From Microbacterium maritypicum MF109 (GTDB lineage: Bacteria > Actinomycetota > Actinomycetes > Actinomycetales > Microbacteriaceae), in assembly GCF_000455825.1 (NCBI RefSeq), contig NZ_ATAO01000057.1, positions 16,270 through 80,269 of the forward strand: a stretch of 64,000 nucleotides of DNA, written 5' to 3'. This document shows, one piece after another, positions 7,593 to 15,839 of this stretch. The translations under genes were made by a program, and so were the position numbers. How positions within the stretch are numbered: position 1 is the first letter of the stretch; every line of letters starts with the position of its first letter. The notes beneath the pieces were generated by a model. It had not been told where the DNA came from. It was given only the letters and a program-made list of their open reading frames with translations, and searched no databases.

Positions 7593-8210
7593 TCAGGCAG
7601 GGCGAGGGTGATAGACCGATTGGGCCTCTACGGCTGCGGTGCCGAAATCACCGTCTGCATTGATGACGTGGCCGCGAGCCAGCGTGAGTCCGGTGGCCCG
7701 GCCTCGTCCTTTGAGCACGGCGCCGCGCAGGTCAGGATCGGGGTCGCGGTGGCTCCCGCCGCTCGCGAGCGCGACGTTCACCGCCGTGACATCGCCGAGG
7801 ATCTGCGATCCATCGCCCAGAGTGGAAGCGCCGGCGAGGTCGATCCTCCCGATCAGACGCACCCGGTTGCCGATCGTGATCACGGAATCGGAACGGTTCG
7901 CGAGCAGAGCCACCGCATGCGGGCCGAACTCGTTGTCGGTGCCGATGCTCACGCGTCCGCCGGCGGTCGCCTCGATTCGGGTGCCCTCGAAGAAGCGGTT
8001 GTCGTCACCGATGAGGAGAGTGCCGGGGTCGGCGTCGATGCGGACGTTCGGACAGAACACATTGCCGGTCCCGATCTCGGCGTGCGCGGAGAGGAGGGCG
8101 GAGAAAGGATCGAGGAAGACGTTGAGGTCGTCCGCGATGAGCTGGCTCACCGTCCGATATCCCCGCGACGCACGCACACGATCCGCGTAGCCCAGGGGCG
8201 CGTGCGTCAT
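7593..8210 (-). CDS. left-handed beta-helix (hexapeptide-repeat) protein
   Basis: 205 residues. From about 45 to 165 the chain shows recurring [LIV]-G-x4 hexapeptide units (for example 'IGTGNVFCPNVRIDAD', 'IGDDNRFFEGTRIEA', 'IGTDNEFGPHAVALLA', 'IGNRVRLIGRIDL'), the signature of a left-handed parallel beta-helix. Such proteins are mostly acyl- or acetyltransferases, but no catalytic His or CoA-binding extension is obvious, so the reaction is open. The start has AGGAGG four bases upstream of ATG, an excellent ribosome-binding site. It is downstream of tRNA-Ala on the same strand, separated by a strong terminator. Confidence 0.82.
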   Translation of the reverse strand: MTHAPLGYADRVRASRGYRTVSQLIADDLNVFLDPFSALLSAHAEIGTGNVFCPNVRIDADPGTLLIGDDNRFFEGTRIEATAGGRVSIGTDNEFGPHAVALLANRSDSVITIGNRVRLIGRIDLAGASTLGDGSQILGDVTAVNVALASGGSHRDPDPDLRGAVLKGRGRATGLTLARGHVINADGDFGTAAVEAQSVYHPRPA

Positions 8211-8243
8211 GGTGCCTCCTGGTCACTACCGCGTGAGACGAAG

Positions 8244-8269
8244 AAAGCCCCCGGAGAACCGGGGGCTTT
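8244..8269 (-). terminator. Rho-independent terminator after tRNA-Ala
   Basis: AAAGCCCCCGG (8244-8254) pairs with CCGGGGGCTTT (8259-8269) around a four-base loop. On the minus strand the stem is followed by TTTCTTC, directly downstream of tRNA-Ala. The mirror orientation also gives TTTTT, so it may work both ways. Confidence 0.9.
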
Positions 8270-8274
8270 TTCTG

Positions 8275-8347
8275 TGGACCTGAGGGGACTCGAACCCCTG
8301 ACCCCCTGCATGCCATGCAGGTGCGCTACCAGCTGCGCCACAGGCCC
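8275..8347 (-). tRNA. tRNA-Ala (anticodon GGC)
   Basis: A 73-base cloverleaf reads on the minus strand. The acceptor stem GGGCCTG pairs with CAGGTCC (one G-U), the anticodon stem CCTGC/GCAGG encloses loop AT-GGC-AT, and the T arm contains GGTTCGAGTCC. Anticodon GGC decodes GCC, a dominant Ala codon in this GC-rich genome. The 3' CCA is not encoded (discriminator A is followed by CAG). A possible -10, TACTCT, lies at 8383-8388 on the minus strand. No integrase or duplicated tRNA end is nearby. Confidence 0.97.
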
Positions 8348-8493
8348 AGACGCTGTTCCGGACCAGCCGGAGCAACTTGAAAAGAGTACTACACGAATCG
8401 ACGCGAACACCAATCGGGGCGGGCATCCCGGGCGCGTCACAGTGGAGTGCGGAGGGGAGGAACAAGCGCGCGGCGCCGGGCGTTGAAACCGGC

Positions 8494-9564
8494 GTGAGCA
8501 TCCTCGACAGTCTGGTGATCGGCGCAGGGCAGGCCGGCCTCTCGGCATCCTTCCACCTCTCGAGGCTGGGTATCTCGCATGTGGTTCTCGACGCCGACGG
8601 ACAGCCCGGCGGCGCCTGGCAGCACCGGTGGAACGCGCTGACGATGCGCGATGTGCACGGCGTCGCCGAACTGCCCGGCGACACACCGCCGCCCCGCGAC
8701 GGTGCACGCGCCAACGAGGCCGTGCCCGCATACTTCGCGCGATACGAGAAGACGCACGAACTCCCGGTGCTCCGCCCCGTGCACGTCGAGCGCGTCGAGG
8801 ACCACGAGGGTCTTCTCGTCGTGCGGGCACGTGAGGGGGAGTGGACGACCCGCACCCTCGTGAATGCGACCGGCACCTGGACGCATCCGTTCCTCCCGCA
8901 CTTCCCCGGCATGGAGACGTTCGTCGGTGAACAGCTGCACACCGTGGACTACCCGGGGCCCGAGCACTTCATCGGCAAGCGGGTGCTCGTCGTGGGCGGG
9001 GGAGCGTCGGCCGTGCAGTTCCTCGGGGCGCTGGCGCCGATCACCGACACCCTGTGGGTGACCCGGCGCGAACCGGTGTGGCGCCATGACGACTTCACGC
9101 CGGAAGCGGGAGCCGCAGCCGTCGCCCTCGTGGAGCAGCGCGTCGCGGCCGGTCTCCCTCCGGAGAGCGTGGTCAGCGTCACCGGACTCATGCTCCGCCC
9201 GCAGGAGCGGGAGGCCGAGCGTCTGGGTGCCTACGCCGACCGGCGCCCCCTGTTCGAACGGATCGAACCCGACGGCGTGCGCTGGGCAGACGGCAGCTTC
9301 GAGCAGCTCGACGTCATCCTGTGGGCCACCGGCTTCCGCCCTGCGATCAGTCACCTCGCCCCTCTGCACCTGCGCAGTGCGGCCGGGGGCATCCAGCTCG
9401 ACCGAAACGGTCGAGGTACGACGGCGGTCGCAGACCCCCGCGTGCAGTTGGTCGGCTACGGGCCGTCGGCGAGCACGATCGGCGCCAATCGTGCTGGTCG
9501 CTCGGCGGCGAAGGGAGTGCAGCGCGCGCTGCAGTCTGCAGGCGTGCGCATCACCAGCGGTTGA
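8494..9564 (+). CDS. FAD/NAD(P)-binding oxidoreductase (flavin monooxygenase-like)
   Basis: About 356 residues. The N terminus has the FAD dinucleotide fold 'LVIGAGQAGL' with acidic end 'VVLDAD', followed by 'GQPGGAWQHRW', typical of CzcO/YUC-like flavin-containing monooxygenases; a second Rossmann motif 'VLVVGGGASAV' near residue 165 binds NADPH. 'ILWATGFRP' near the C terminus is the family's ATG motif. The long FMO fingerprint is incomplete, so either a Baeyer-Villiger/N-monooxygenase or a related reductase is possible. I chose GTG 8494, just before the FAD motif; the frame is open to 8377 and no start has a strong ribosome-binding site. The 3' end overlaps the convergent DUF2804 gene by 14 bases. 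Confidence 0.85.
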   Translation: MSILDSLVIGAGQAGLSASFHLSRLGISHVVLDADGQPGGAWQHRWNALTMRDVHGVAELPGDTPPPRDGARANEAVPAYFARYEKTHELPVLRPVHVERVEDHEGLLVVRAREGEWTTRTLVNATGTWTHPFLPHFPGMETFVGEQLHTVDYPGPEHFIGKRVLVVGGGASAVQFLGALAPITDTLWVTRREPVWRHDDFTPEAGAAAVALVEQRVAAGLPPESVVSVTGLMLRPQEREAERLGAYADRRPLFERIEPDGVRWADGSFEQLDVILWATGFRPAISHLAPLHLRSAAGGIQLDRNGRGTTAVADPRVQLVGYGPSASTIGANRAGRSAAKGVQRALQSAGVRITSG

Positions 9565-10573
9565 GCACCTCCTCCGCGAATCCCTCGATGCCGTCGACGC
9601 GCACCCGCGTTCCGTTCTCGTCGCGCACCCAGCCGGTCCAGACACCGAACAGTTGATCGGTCCGGCTCGAGATCACCAGCGCGTTCGTGTGCGAGTGCTT
9701 GTCGTAGAACGGGGTGAACACGAGGTCGGCGCTCGTCCCGTGCACGTGCCACGGACGCATGAAATGTTCGGAGTCGTAATCCCACACGAGCTCTTCACTG
9801 ATCTTCGACAGCCGACCGTCGACGAGCAGCGCGTTCTCCGTGGCACCCGAGCCGTCGGTCCACTTCGCACCGAGCTGCAGCCCGATGACGCGGCCGTCGA
9901 CGACACCGCTGGCCGCAGCCCAGTTCCAGCGCACGCGATACGGCCAGCGCCCGCGACCGTGGTCCAGTACGGCCCAGCTTCCGGTCGGCACCTCGTGCGC
10001 CACTCCGTCCACGGTCACTGTTCCGGTGGCCGGGCGTGCCACATCTTTGACCGTGTACTGGAAATGGGGGATCTCGTCGCCGAGGCGCCACGGCACGACG
10101 ACACCGAGCGACTCGTGTGCCTCCAGGCGACCAGCCAGCAGGTCGATCGAGACGCGGGGGGTGGAGGCGCGCAGGCGTGTTCCGTCGAAGGCCTCGTCGA
10201 TGTCGACGGTGATCCGACGCGTGCGCGCGCGGGCGGGCCCCGCGCCGAGAGACGACGGGAGCGTCGCGCTGCGCCCTCCCGGCGAGATCACCGTCGTGTC
10301 GATGTCGTCACCGGTCGCGCGATCGAGCACCCACAACTCGTGCAGAGCCATGTAGTCGACGCACGAGACCGTGACGGCGACGATGTGCGACGGCGTCATC
10401 ACGTTCCAGTACTCCCACCGCTTGTTGCGCCCCCAGTGGCCGCGGCCGGGGATACCCGAGGTGTCGTGAACCGGTGTGCGCGACCAGCCGAGAGCCTCCC
10501 GGTTCAGCATCCCGGTGGGCGTGGTGAGAGATACATGCGCGGTGATCTCGCGCTCGATCAGCGGTGTGGGCAT
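9551..10573 (-). CDS. DUF2804 domain-containing protein
   Basis: 340 residues resembling the DUF2804 family over nearly the whole length. It is rich in Trp and aromatic beta-strand segments such as 'GHWGRNKRWEYWNV', 'GSWAVLDHGRGRWPYRVRWNW' and 'FGVWTGWVRDENG', which suggests a beta-sandwich (lipocalin/AttH-like) fold that may bind a hydrophobic ligand. No signal peptide. ATG 10573 is chosen at the beginning of the conserved region, with AGCAGGAC upstream; the frame is open much further upstream only because of the GC bias. It converges on the flavoprotein gene. Function unknown. Confidence 0.82.
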   Translation of the reverse strand: MPTPLIEREITAHVSLTTPTGMLNREALGWSRTPVHDTSGIPGRGHWGRNKRWEYWNVMTPSHIVAVTVSCVDYMALHELWVLDRATGDDIDTTVISPGGRSATLPSSLGAGPARARTRRITVDIDEAFDGTRLRASTPRVSIDLLAGRLEAHESLGVVVPWRLGDEIPHFQYTVKDVARPATGTVTVDGVAHEVPTGSWAVLDHGRGRWPYRVRWNWAAASGVVDGRVIGLQLGAKWTDGSGATENALLVDGRLSKISEELVWDYDSEHFMRPWHVHGTSADLVFTPFYDKHSHTNALVISSRTDQLFGVWTGWVRDENGTRVRVDGIEGFAEEVLNRW

Positions 10574-10699
10574 CGTCGTCCTGCTGTCCGGAGGGACACC
10601 GTCTCGGGTCGGTGTCGTTGCCCTGAGTGTAGAGGACCGGGCGACGAACGGCGGGGGTCCTGTGGGAAAACCGTGTTCGGGTCGAGATCGGCTCCTGGC

Positions 10700-10705
10700 T
10701 ACGCT
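10700..10705 (+). promoter_or_regulatory. -10 hexamer TACGCT, leaderless start for the 10712 gene
   Basis: TACGCT is followed by six bases (GAGGGC) and ATG 10712. No separate ribosome-binding site fits, so a leaderless mRNA is the simplest reading. Confidence 0.6.
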
Positions 10706-10711
10706 GAGGGC

Positions 10712-11503
10712 ATGCTCCGCATCCTGCTCTTCGTCGTCTGGCTGCTGCTGTCCGCCTGGCTCGTGGTCTGGGTCGGGGAGGGACTTTTCGGCGTCGATCA
10801 GAGACAGTCGAGCCTTCCGTTCTCGGGAGAGGACACACTGGGCGCTCCGATCATCATCGGTGTGGCGTGGGGTCTGCTGCTGACCTTCGGCGGGGTCCTG
10901 TCGGGGCTCGGGCGCCGTAAGCGGGTGCGCGGAGAGACGCAGATCGGAGTGGGCACGATCGTCGAGGTCGCGCGCACCGGTCTCACCGTCAACGACGTGC
11001 CGCAGTACGACCTGTTCATCCGGGTGACACCGAGCACCGCAGAGGAGTTCATCGCGCAGCTGCGCATGCTGGTCGACGCCTCCGATCTCGCCGGCCTGCA
11101 GATCGGGCTCCCGGTACCCGTGCGGTACAGCCTCACGGACCAGGACACGGTGGAGCTCGCCGACCTGGACGACCCCGCGGTGCGGGACGCGATGCTGCAA
11201 TGGCGGATCGAACGGGGGCTGATCGATCCGCGGCAGGTGCGGGCGCGCACGAGCGGCACCCCGGTGACGGCATCCGTGCTCGAGGTGCGACCGACGGGGC
11301 GGCGTCGTGAGGGGCAGAGCGAGCTCGCCCTGCGCGTGCTGATGGCGCCGGAGGGAGCGGCGACCTGGGAAGCGGACACCACGGTCTTCGTGTACCCGCA
11401 GGCCATTCCGCACCTGCAGGTCGGAGCCCCGGTCTGGGCGTTCTATCGGCGTGAGGACCCGCAGACCGTCGCCGTGACGATCGAGAAGGAGGAGGGGCGA
11501 TGA
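10712..11503 (+). CDS. membrane protein, unknown function (263 residues)
   Basis: Two N-terminal membrane helices (about 2-22 and 45-65) are followed by a basic stop-transfer (GRRKRVRG) and a cytoplasmic portion of about 190 residues. The soluble part has two similar beta-rich halves ('GTIVEVARTGLTVNDVPQYDLFIRVTP' and 'ASVLEVRPTGRRREGQSELALRVL'), each resembling an OB-like or SHOCT-adjacent 'variant' beta fold seen in other actinobacterial membrane proteins. I do not recognise a named family. It overlaps the next membrane-protein gene by four bases (ATGA), so the two products probably act together. Confidence 0.8.
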   Translation: MLRILLFVVWLLLSAWLVVWVGEGLFGVDQRQSSLPFSGEDTLGAPIIIGVAWGLLLTFGGVLSGLGRRKRVRGETQIGVGTIVEVARTGLTVNDVPQYDLFIRVTPSTAEEFIAQLRMLVDASDLAGLQIGLPVPVRYSLTDQDTVELADLDDPAVRDAMLQWRIERGLIDPRQVRARTSGTPVTASVLEVRPTGRRREGQSELALRVLMAPEGAATWEADTTVFVYPQAIPHLQVGAPVWAFYRREDPQTVAVTIEKEEGR

Positions 11504-12027
11504 ACCCGATGGACACGCTCATCTGGCTCGTGAACTTCCCGGCGTCGCACGGATACGCGATGGTGTTCATCGCCGGTTTCTCGATCCTCGGCCTGTTCGC
11601 GCTGTCGGCGCGGGGAGCGATGCCCGGCGGGGAGCTGCGGGCCATCCGCGAGCGGGAGGGGCTGCTGCGTGCGGATCAGCGTCCGCGAGGCCGCGTCGGG
11701 GGAGGAATCGTGCGCATCGGCGCGCGCATCCTCGCTTTCCTCATGCTCGCCTCCCTGGTGATCGGCATCCTCAGCCTCGCCGGCGTGCCCCTCACCCGTG
11801 CGTACATCTACGACAACGGTCGACCGACGGCGGCGACTCTGGATGGTGACTGGGTGACGTTCACGACGGCCGAAGGCGTCGAATACACGCTGGAGAGCAA
11901 CTTCTTTACCCCCGCTGTGTATCCCGACCGCGACGCGTACATACCCGGCGGTCAGCTGATCGTCGTGCGCTACCTTTCGAGCCATCCACAGGCGTTCGTG
12001 ATCGACAGCGACCAGACCCCGCGCTGA
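11500..12027 (+). CDS. membrane protein, unknown function (175 residues)
   Basis: Two hydrophobic helices (about 20-36 and 78-100) flank a basic cytoplasmic loop 'RAIREREGLLRADQRPRGR'. The C-terminal 75 residues are predicted outside the membrane, with strands such as 'GDWVTFTTAEGVEYTL'. The start codon overlaps the stop of the preceding membrane-protein gene, and both share an extracytoplasmic or juxtamembrane beta domain, suggesting a two-protein unit. No catalytic or ligand motif is visible. Confidence 0.78.
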   Translation: MNPMDTLIWLVNFPASHGYAMVFIAGFSILGLFALSARGAMPGGELRAIREREGLLRADQRPRGRVGGGIVRIGARILAFLMLASLVIGILSLAGVPLTRAYIYDNGRPTAATLDGDWVTFTTAEGVEYTLESNFFTPAVYPDRDAYIPGGQLIVVRYLSSHPQAFVIDSDQTPR

Positions 12028-12043
12028 GTGCGGAGGGGGCGCG

Positions 12044-12049
12044 TAGGGT
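12044..12049 (+). promoter_or_regulatory. -10 hexamer TAGGGT, leaderless start for the 12056 gene
   Basis: TAGGGT ends six bases before ATG 12056. The bases between (GAAGGC) could also be read as a weak ribosome-binding site but would be too close to the start codon. Confidence 0.6.
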
Positions 12050-12055
12050 GAAGGC

Positions 12056-12712
12056 ATGTCGCGAATCATCGTCTTCGGCGGCCACGGCCGCATCGCCCTC
12101 CTGCTCGCGCCGCTCCTCGTCGCACGGGGAGACGAGGTGACCGGGGTGATCCGCAACCCTGACCATTCCTCCGATGTCGAAGCCGGCGGTGCGAAAGCGC
12201 TCGTCGCCGACATCGAGAACATGGATGTCGAGGCGCTCGCCGAGATCATCCGCGGTCATGACGCCGTCGTCTGGTCAGCCGGCGCCGGTGGCGGATCGGC
12301 CGAACGCACCTACGCGGTCGACCGCGACGCCGCGCAGCGTTCCATGGACGCGGCAGAACGCGCGGGCGTCCGACGGTACGTGATGGTGTCATGGCTCGGG
12401 TCCACCGCTGATCACGGTGTGCCGGAAGGCGACTCCTTCTTCCCCTATGCAGACGCGAAGTGGGCTGCCGACGAGCACCTGCGTGGCACCGGTCTGGAGG
12501 GCACGATCCTCGCGCCGGGCACACTCACCTTCGACGATCCCACCGGTCGGATCCAGCTCGATCCGGACGGTCGTGGAGCTGTCGCGCGTGCCGACGTCGC
12601 TGCCGTGATCGCTGCGTCCCTGCACGAACCGTGCACGGTCGGGCGGACCATCCGCTTCGGGAACGGCGACGCCGACTCGGCGGTGCCGATCGCCGAGGCG
12701 CTGTCCTGCTGA
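12056..12712 (+). CDS. NAD(P)-binding atypical SDR family protein
   Basis: 218 residues with a Rossmann fold. The dinucleotide loop is 'VFGGHGRIA', a variant of the GxxGxxG motif of atypical short-chain dehydrogenases (YwnB/NmrA-like), followed by 'VTGVIRNPDH' and 'DAVVWSAGAGGG'. The sequence 'VMVSWLGSTADHG' occupies the place of the catalytic strand; a classical YxxxK pair is not obvious (YADAKW at about 130 may serve). Members are NAD(P)H-dependent reductases or redox-sensing proteins. It is followed by the GH3 gene after 20 bases, so co-transcription is possible. Confidence 0.86.
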   Translation: MSRIIVFGGHGRIALLLAPLLVARGDEVTGVIRNPDHSSDVEAGGAKALVADIENMDVEALAEIIRGHDAVVWSAGAGGGSAERTYAVDRDAAQRSMDAAERAGVRRYVMVSWLGSTADHGVPEGDSFFPYADAKWAADEHLRGTGLEGTILAPGTLTFDDPTGRIQLDPDGRGAVARADVAAVIAASLHEPCTVGRTIRFGNGDADSAVPIAEALSC

Positions 12713-12732
12713 GACACGCCACTTCGCGCGAC

Positions 12733-13941
12733 ATGGAGAATCGGCGCCGGGGACGGACGGCGAGCGCACTCGCGCTCGCCGCGGTGATGGGGTTCTTCGT
12801 CTCGTCGGCCGCCACGGCGTCGGCGGTGGGCGCACCCTCGACGTCGGGCATCCCCGAGTCCACGGTGTCGACCAGCGGATCTGAGCTGCTCACCGCGCGT
12901 GCGAAGGCGCGGGTGCAGGAGATGACCGTGGCGGAACAGGCAGCGACGGTGGTCATGGGGCACGTGGCAGGAACGGACCCGTCCGCCCTTCGGTCGTACA
13001 TGGAGTCCGGACTGGGAGGATTCATCCTCATGGGGGCCAATATCCCCGCGACCGAAGCGGAGTTGCAGGCGCTCACGGCCGCGCTGACGGTCGATCCCGG
13101 CCTGCCACCGCTCATCGCCGTGGACCAGGAGGGCGGCTTCGTCTCCCGACTGCACGGTGACGGCTTCCCTGCCTCCCTCTCCCTGAAGGGGCTTCCGGTC
13201 GCCGAGACGTCCGCGGCGTTCACCGCGCGGGGCTCTCTGGTGGCGCGAGCGGGCATCACCGTGAACTTCGGAACGGTCGCCGACTACACGGACGATCCCG
13301 GCTCGTTCATCCACGGTCGCGCGCTCGGCACAGACCCTGCCGCGGCGGCGGAGCGCGTGGCGGCGGCAACCGTCGCGCAGGAGCAGTTCGTCGCCTCGAC
13401 CCTCAAACACTTCCCAGGCCACGGCGCGGCTCCGGGTGACTCTCATCACGCGATCCCGAGCACCACGATGGGAATCGAGGAATGGCGCGCCACCGCGGCC
13501 GTGCCATTCGCCGCCGGTATCGACGCCGGGGCCTCGCTGCTGATGTACGGGCATCTCGCCTACGCGGCGGTCGATCCGCTGCCGGCATCCCTCTCGCCGC
13601 GGTGGCATGAGATCGCGAGAGACGAGCTCGGCTTCACCGGGGTGGCGGTGACCGACGACCTCGGCATGCTGCTGTCTTCAGGAGATCCGGCCTATGCCGA
13701 CCCGGTCACGAACGCGGTGGCGGCGATCGCTGCGGGGAACGACCTCGTGTTGATGATCGCGGGGTCCGACGCGCAGACAGCCGGATCGATGGTCGCCGGC
13801 ATCGCAGCGGCGGCCGAAGCGGGGACGCTTCCGCCCGAGCGGCTCGAGGAGGCGGCGACACGCGTGGTCGCGCTCCGGATGCAGACCGCCGCGGCGACCG
13901 CCCGCTGGTCGATCTGCGATGACTGCGAACCGGTGGGCTGA
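12733..13941 (+). CDS. secreted glycoside hydrolase family 3 (NagZ-like beta-N-acetylhexosaminidase)
   Basis: 402 residues. An N-terminal signal peptide ('RTASALALAAVMGFFVSSAATASA') implies export. The GH3 barrel shows 'IAVDQEGGFVSRL', then 'KHFPGHG' (K225-H226) and 'DSHH' (D236, H238), the Asp/His acid-base dyad characteristic of NagZ enzymes, and the nucleophile region 'VTDDLGM' with D308. NagZ cleaves terminal GlcNAc from muropeptides; an exported form in a Gram-positive would act on wall fragments or on chitin-type oligosaccharides. No C-terminal domain follows the barrel. ATG 12733 is taken because it directly precedes the signal peptide; the frame is open further upstream. Confidence 0.92.
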   Translation: MENRRRGRTASALALAAVMGFFVSSAATASAVGAPSTSGIPESTVSTSGSELLTARAKARVQEMTVAEQAATVVMGHVAGTDPSALRSYMESGLGGFILMGANIPATEAELQALTAALTVDPGLPPLIAVDQEGGFVSRLHGDGFPASLSLKGLPVAETSAAFTARGSLVARAGITVNFGTVADYTDDPGSFIHGRALGTDPAAAAERVAAATVAQEQFVASTLKHFPGHGAAPGDSHHAIPSTTMGIEEWRATAAVPFAAGIDAGASLLMYGHLAYAAVDPLPASLSPRWHEIARDELGFTGVAVTDDLGMLLSSGDPAYADPVTNAVAAIAAGNDLVLMIAGSDAQTAGSMVAGIAAAAEAGTLPPERLEEAATRVVALRMQTAAATARWSICDDCEPVG

Positions 13942-13944
13942 CGC

Positions 13945-14808
13945 TCAGGCCGCATCGCGAGCTCCGTCGCCGATCCAGGCGTTCAGCAGCGCCGCGCGCA
14001 GATCGGCGCCCCGGTCGGCGAACCCTCGCTGCCGACGGACGTACTCGGCCTTGCCCTCGGTCGTCTCGATGCGAACCGGGACCACGTCCCATGCCGAGAG
14101 GTCGTACGGCGCGGCCTGCATGTCGAGCAGGCGGATGTCGCGGGCGAGCTCGAACGAATCCAGGAGGAGTTCGCCGGGGATGAGGGGCCCGAGTTTCGTC
14201 GCCCACTTGTACAGGTCCATCCCCGCGTGCAGGCAACCGGGCTGCTCGAACAGGGGCTGGTCGTCGCGGCTCAACGGCGTGCGGTTGCGGGGGACCGCTT
14301 CGGGGGTGAAGAAGCGGAATGCGTCGAAATGGGTGCAACGCAGCTCATGATTCTCGACGACGGCATCCGTGCCCGCCTGCCCGAGTCGCAACGGCACCGC
14401 GTGGCGATGCTCGTCCGCGCGGTACACCATCGCCCATTCGTGCAGGCCGAAGCAGCCGAACTGTCCGGGGCGGGATGCGGTGCGGCGGAGCATGCGCTCG
14501 ATGAGCGCGGCCAACTCCGTCTTCTCTGCGCCGAAAGTCGCCGCATCCGGCACGACGCTGCCGGGCGATCGTCCGGGGGAGTACCACCGCCAGTCGCGGC
14601 GTTCCGGCGCATCGGCGAGTTCGACACCGGCCCCCGGATGCCATCGACGCAGGTGCGCGGGCTTGTACGAGTAGTAGGTGAAGAGGAAGTCCCACACCGG
14701 ATGCTTCTCCGCCCGCGTCGCCCGTTCGCGGTGCGCCGCGGTGAGGGCATCGGCGCGTTCACGATGCGCCTCCTCGCGGAGGGTCCAGTCCGGGCGGGCG
14801 ATGGTCAT
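13945..14808 (-). CDS. conserved actinobacterial protein (often labelled 3-methyladenine DNA glycosylase)
   Basis: 287-residue soluble protein. Conserved-looking blocks are 'HPVWDFLFTYYSYKPAHLRRWHPG', 'FGCFGLHEWAMVY', 'LRCTHFDAFRFFTPEA' and 'PGCLHAGMDLYKWATKLGPLIP'. Close relatives are widespread in Actinobacteria and carry the 3-methyladenine glycosylase name in databases, but I see neither a helix-hairpin-helix/Asp glycosylase motif nor the AAG or TAG signature. The several invariant-looking Trp, His and Cys residues suggest an enzyme. It begins one base after the stop of the App1-type gene, so it is co-transcribed with it. Confidence 0.75.
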   Translation of the reverse strand: MTIARPDWTLREEAHRERADALTAAHRERATRAEKHPVWDFLFTYYSYKPAHLRRWHPGAGVELADAPERRDWRWYSPGRSPGSVVPDAATFGAEKTELAALIERMLRRTASRPGQFGCFGLHEWAMVYRADEHRHAVPLRLGQAGTDAVVENHELRCTHFDAFRFFTPEAVPRNRTPLSRDDQPLFEQPGCLHAGMDLYKWATKLGPLIPGELLLDSFELARDIRLLDMQAAPYDLSAWDVVPVRIETTEGKAEYVRRQRGFADRGADLRAALLNAWIGDGARDAA

Positions 14809-14809
14809 G

Positions 14810-15835
14810 TCAGTGCAGGATGCCGGCTTCGCCGAGCAGATCGCGAAGACCGGCGCCGTCCTCGGCGCTCACCCACGGGGCGGCATCTTCGGAGTGCGGT
14901 TCGTGACCGGCGCGTCCACCGGCGAGCACGGCCTCGGCGGGAAGCAGACGACGGATCGCGACGCCGGCGACGGAATCGGGGTACTCGTTCATGAACTGGC
15001 TGTAGATCGACTCGTCGTGCTGGCCGTCGTCTCCGATCAACAGCCATTTCACGTCGGGGAACTCGGTCGCGAGGCGACGCAGGTTCGTGAGCTTGTGTTC
15101 ACGCCCGCTGCGGAACCACCGTTCGTGAGTGGGACCCCAGTCGGTCAGGAGCATGGAGCCGGCGGGGAAGAGGTGGCGACCGAGGAAGCGCCACAGGGTG
15201 GGGGCGACATTCCACGCACCGGTGGAGAGGTACACCATGGGTGCACCCGGGTGCTGGCGGAGCAGCTGGTCGAGGAGGACGGCCATCCCCGGGACGGGAA
15301 GGCGTGCGTGCTCGTCGAGCACGAAGGAGTTCCAGAAGGCGATGAAGGGACGAGGCAGCGCCGTCACCATCACGGTGTCGTCGACATCCGACACCACGCC
15401 GAACGAGGTGCCCTCGGCCACGATGAATGCGCGAGCCTCCACCGGCGCCTGGCCCTCGACCGAGAACGTGAACGTCTGCCAGCCGGGTTCCAGATCGACA
15501 CGGATCATGGCATCGACCACGCCGCCGCGGTCGGCCGCGACCTGGTGGGTGGTCTCGCCGAAGTGCACGCTGACAGCGGCGAATCCCACCGGGATGCCGA
15601 CGAAGCTGCGCCATCCGCGGACGCTGGCGGGTTCACCGTCTCGGGTGCGACGCTGCGGCGGGACGATCAGCACCCGGCCGACGACGCGGACCCAGCCCGG
15701 ACCACCGTAACCGGGGAAGGGAAGGATCGTCGCGACACGGCCACGACGGCGCGCACGACCTTCACGCCAGACATGGAAGCGGTGTTCGAGTCGGGCGAAC
15801 CAGTGGATCCGGGGGGCTGGGGGAGCCGATGCCAT
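14810..15835 (-). CDS. App1 family phosphatase domain protein (DUF2183)
   Basis: 341 residues. The N-terminal half is a beta-rich domain ('GWVRVVGRVLIVPPQ', 'GGVVDAMIRVDLEPGWQTFTF') and the C-terminal half, from about 150, is a HAD-like phosphatase: 'VVSDVDDTVMVT' gives the DxDDT nucleophile motif, 'YLSTGAWNV' the motif II Ser/Thr, and 'LIGDDGQHDESIY' the acidic motif IV. Yeast App1 is a phosphatidate phosphatase, so a lipid phosphatase role is plausible but untested here. No signal peptide. It follows the DedA gene after four bases; the combination of App1-like phosphatase and DedA hints at membrane lipid turnover. Confidence 0.88.
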   Translation of the reverse strand: MASAPPAPRIHWFARLEHRFHVWREGRARRRGRVATILPFPGYGGPGWVRVVGRVLIVPPQRRTRDGEPASVRGWRSFVGIPVGFAAVSVHFGETTHQVAADRGGVVDAMIRVDLEPGWQTFTFSVEGQAPVEARAFIVAEGTSFGVVSDVDDTVMVTALPRPFIAFWNSFVLDEHARLPVPGMAVLLDQLLRQHPGAPMVYLSTGAWNVAPTLWRFLGRHLFPAGSMLLTDWGPTHERWFRSGREHKLTNLRRLATEFPDVKWLLIGDDGQHDESIYSQFMNEYPDSVAGVAIRRLLPAEAVLAGGRAGHEPHSEDAAPWVSAEDGAGLRDLLGEAGILH

Positions 15836-15839
15836 TGCC

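Noticed and set aside
8275..8347. tRNA-Ala as an attachment site of an integrated element
   Set aside because: No integrase, no direct repeat of the tRNA end and no change in composition on either side.
7545..8486. A 313-codon plus-strand frame over the beta-helix gene and tRNA-Ala
   Set aside because: It would run through a tRNA and a strong terminator; the minus-strand protein has clear hexapeptide repeats and a good ribosome-binding site.
13945..14808. 3-methyladenine DNA glycosylase
   Set aside because: The name is common for homologues, but no glycosylase motif can be seen; reported only as a conserved protein.
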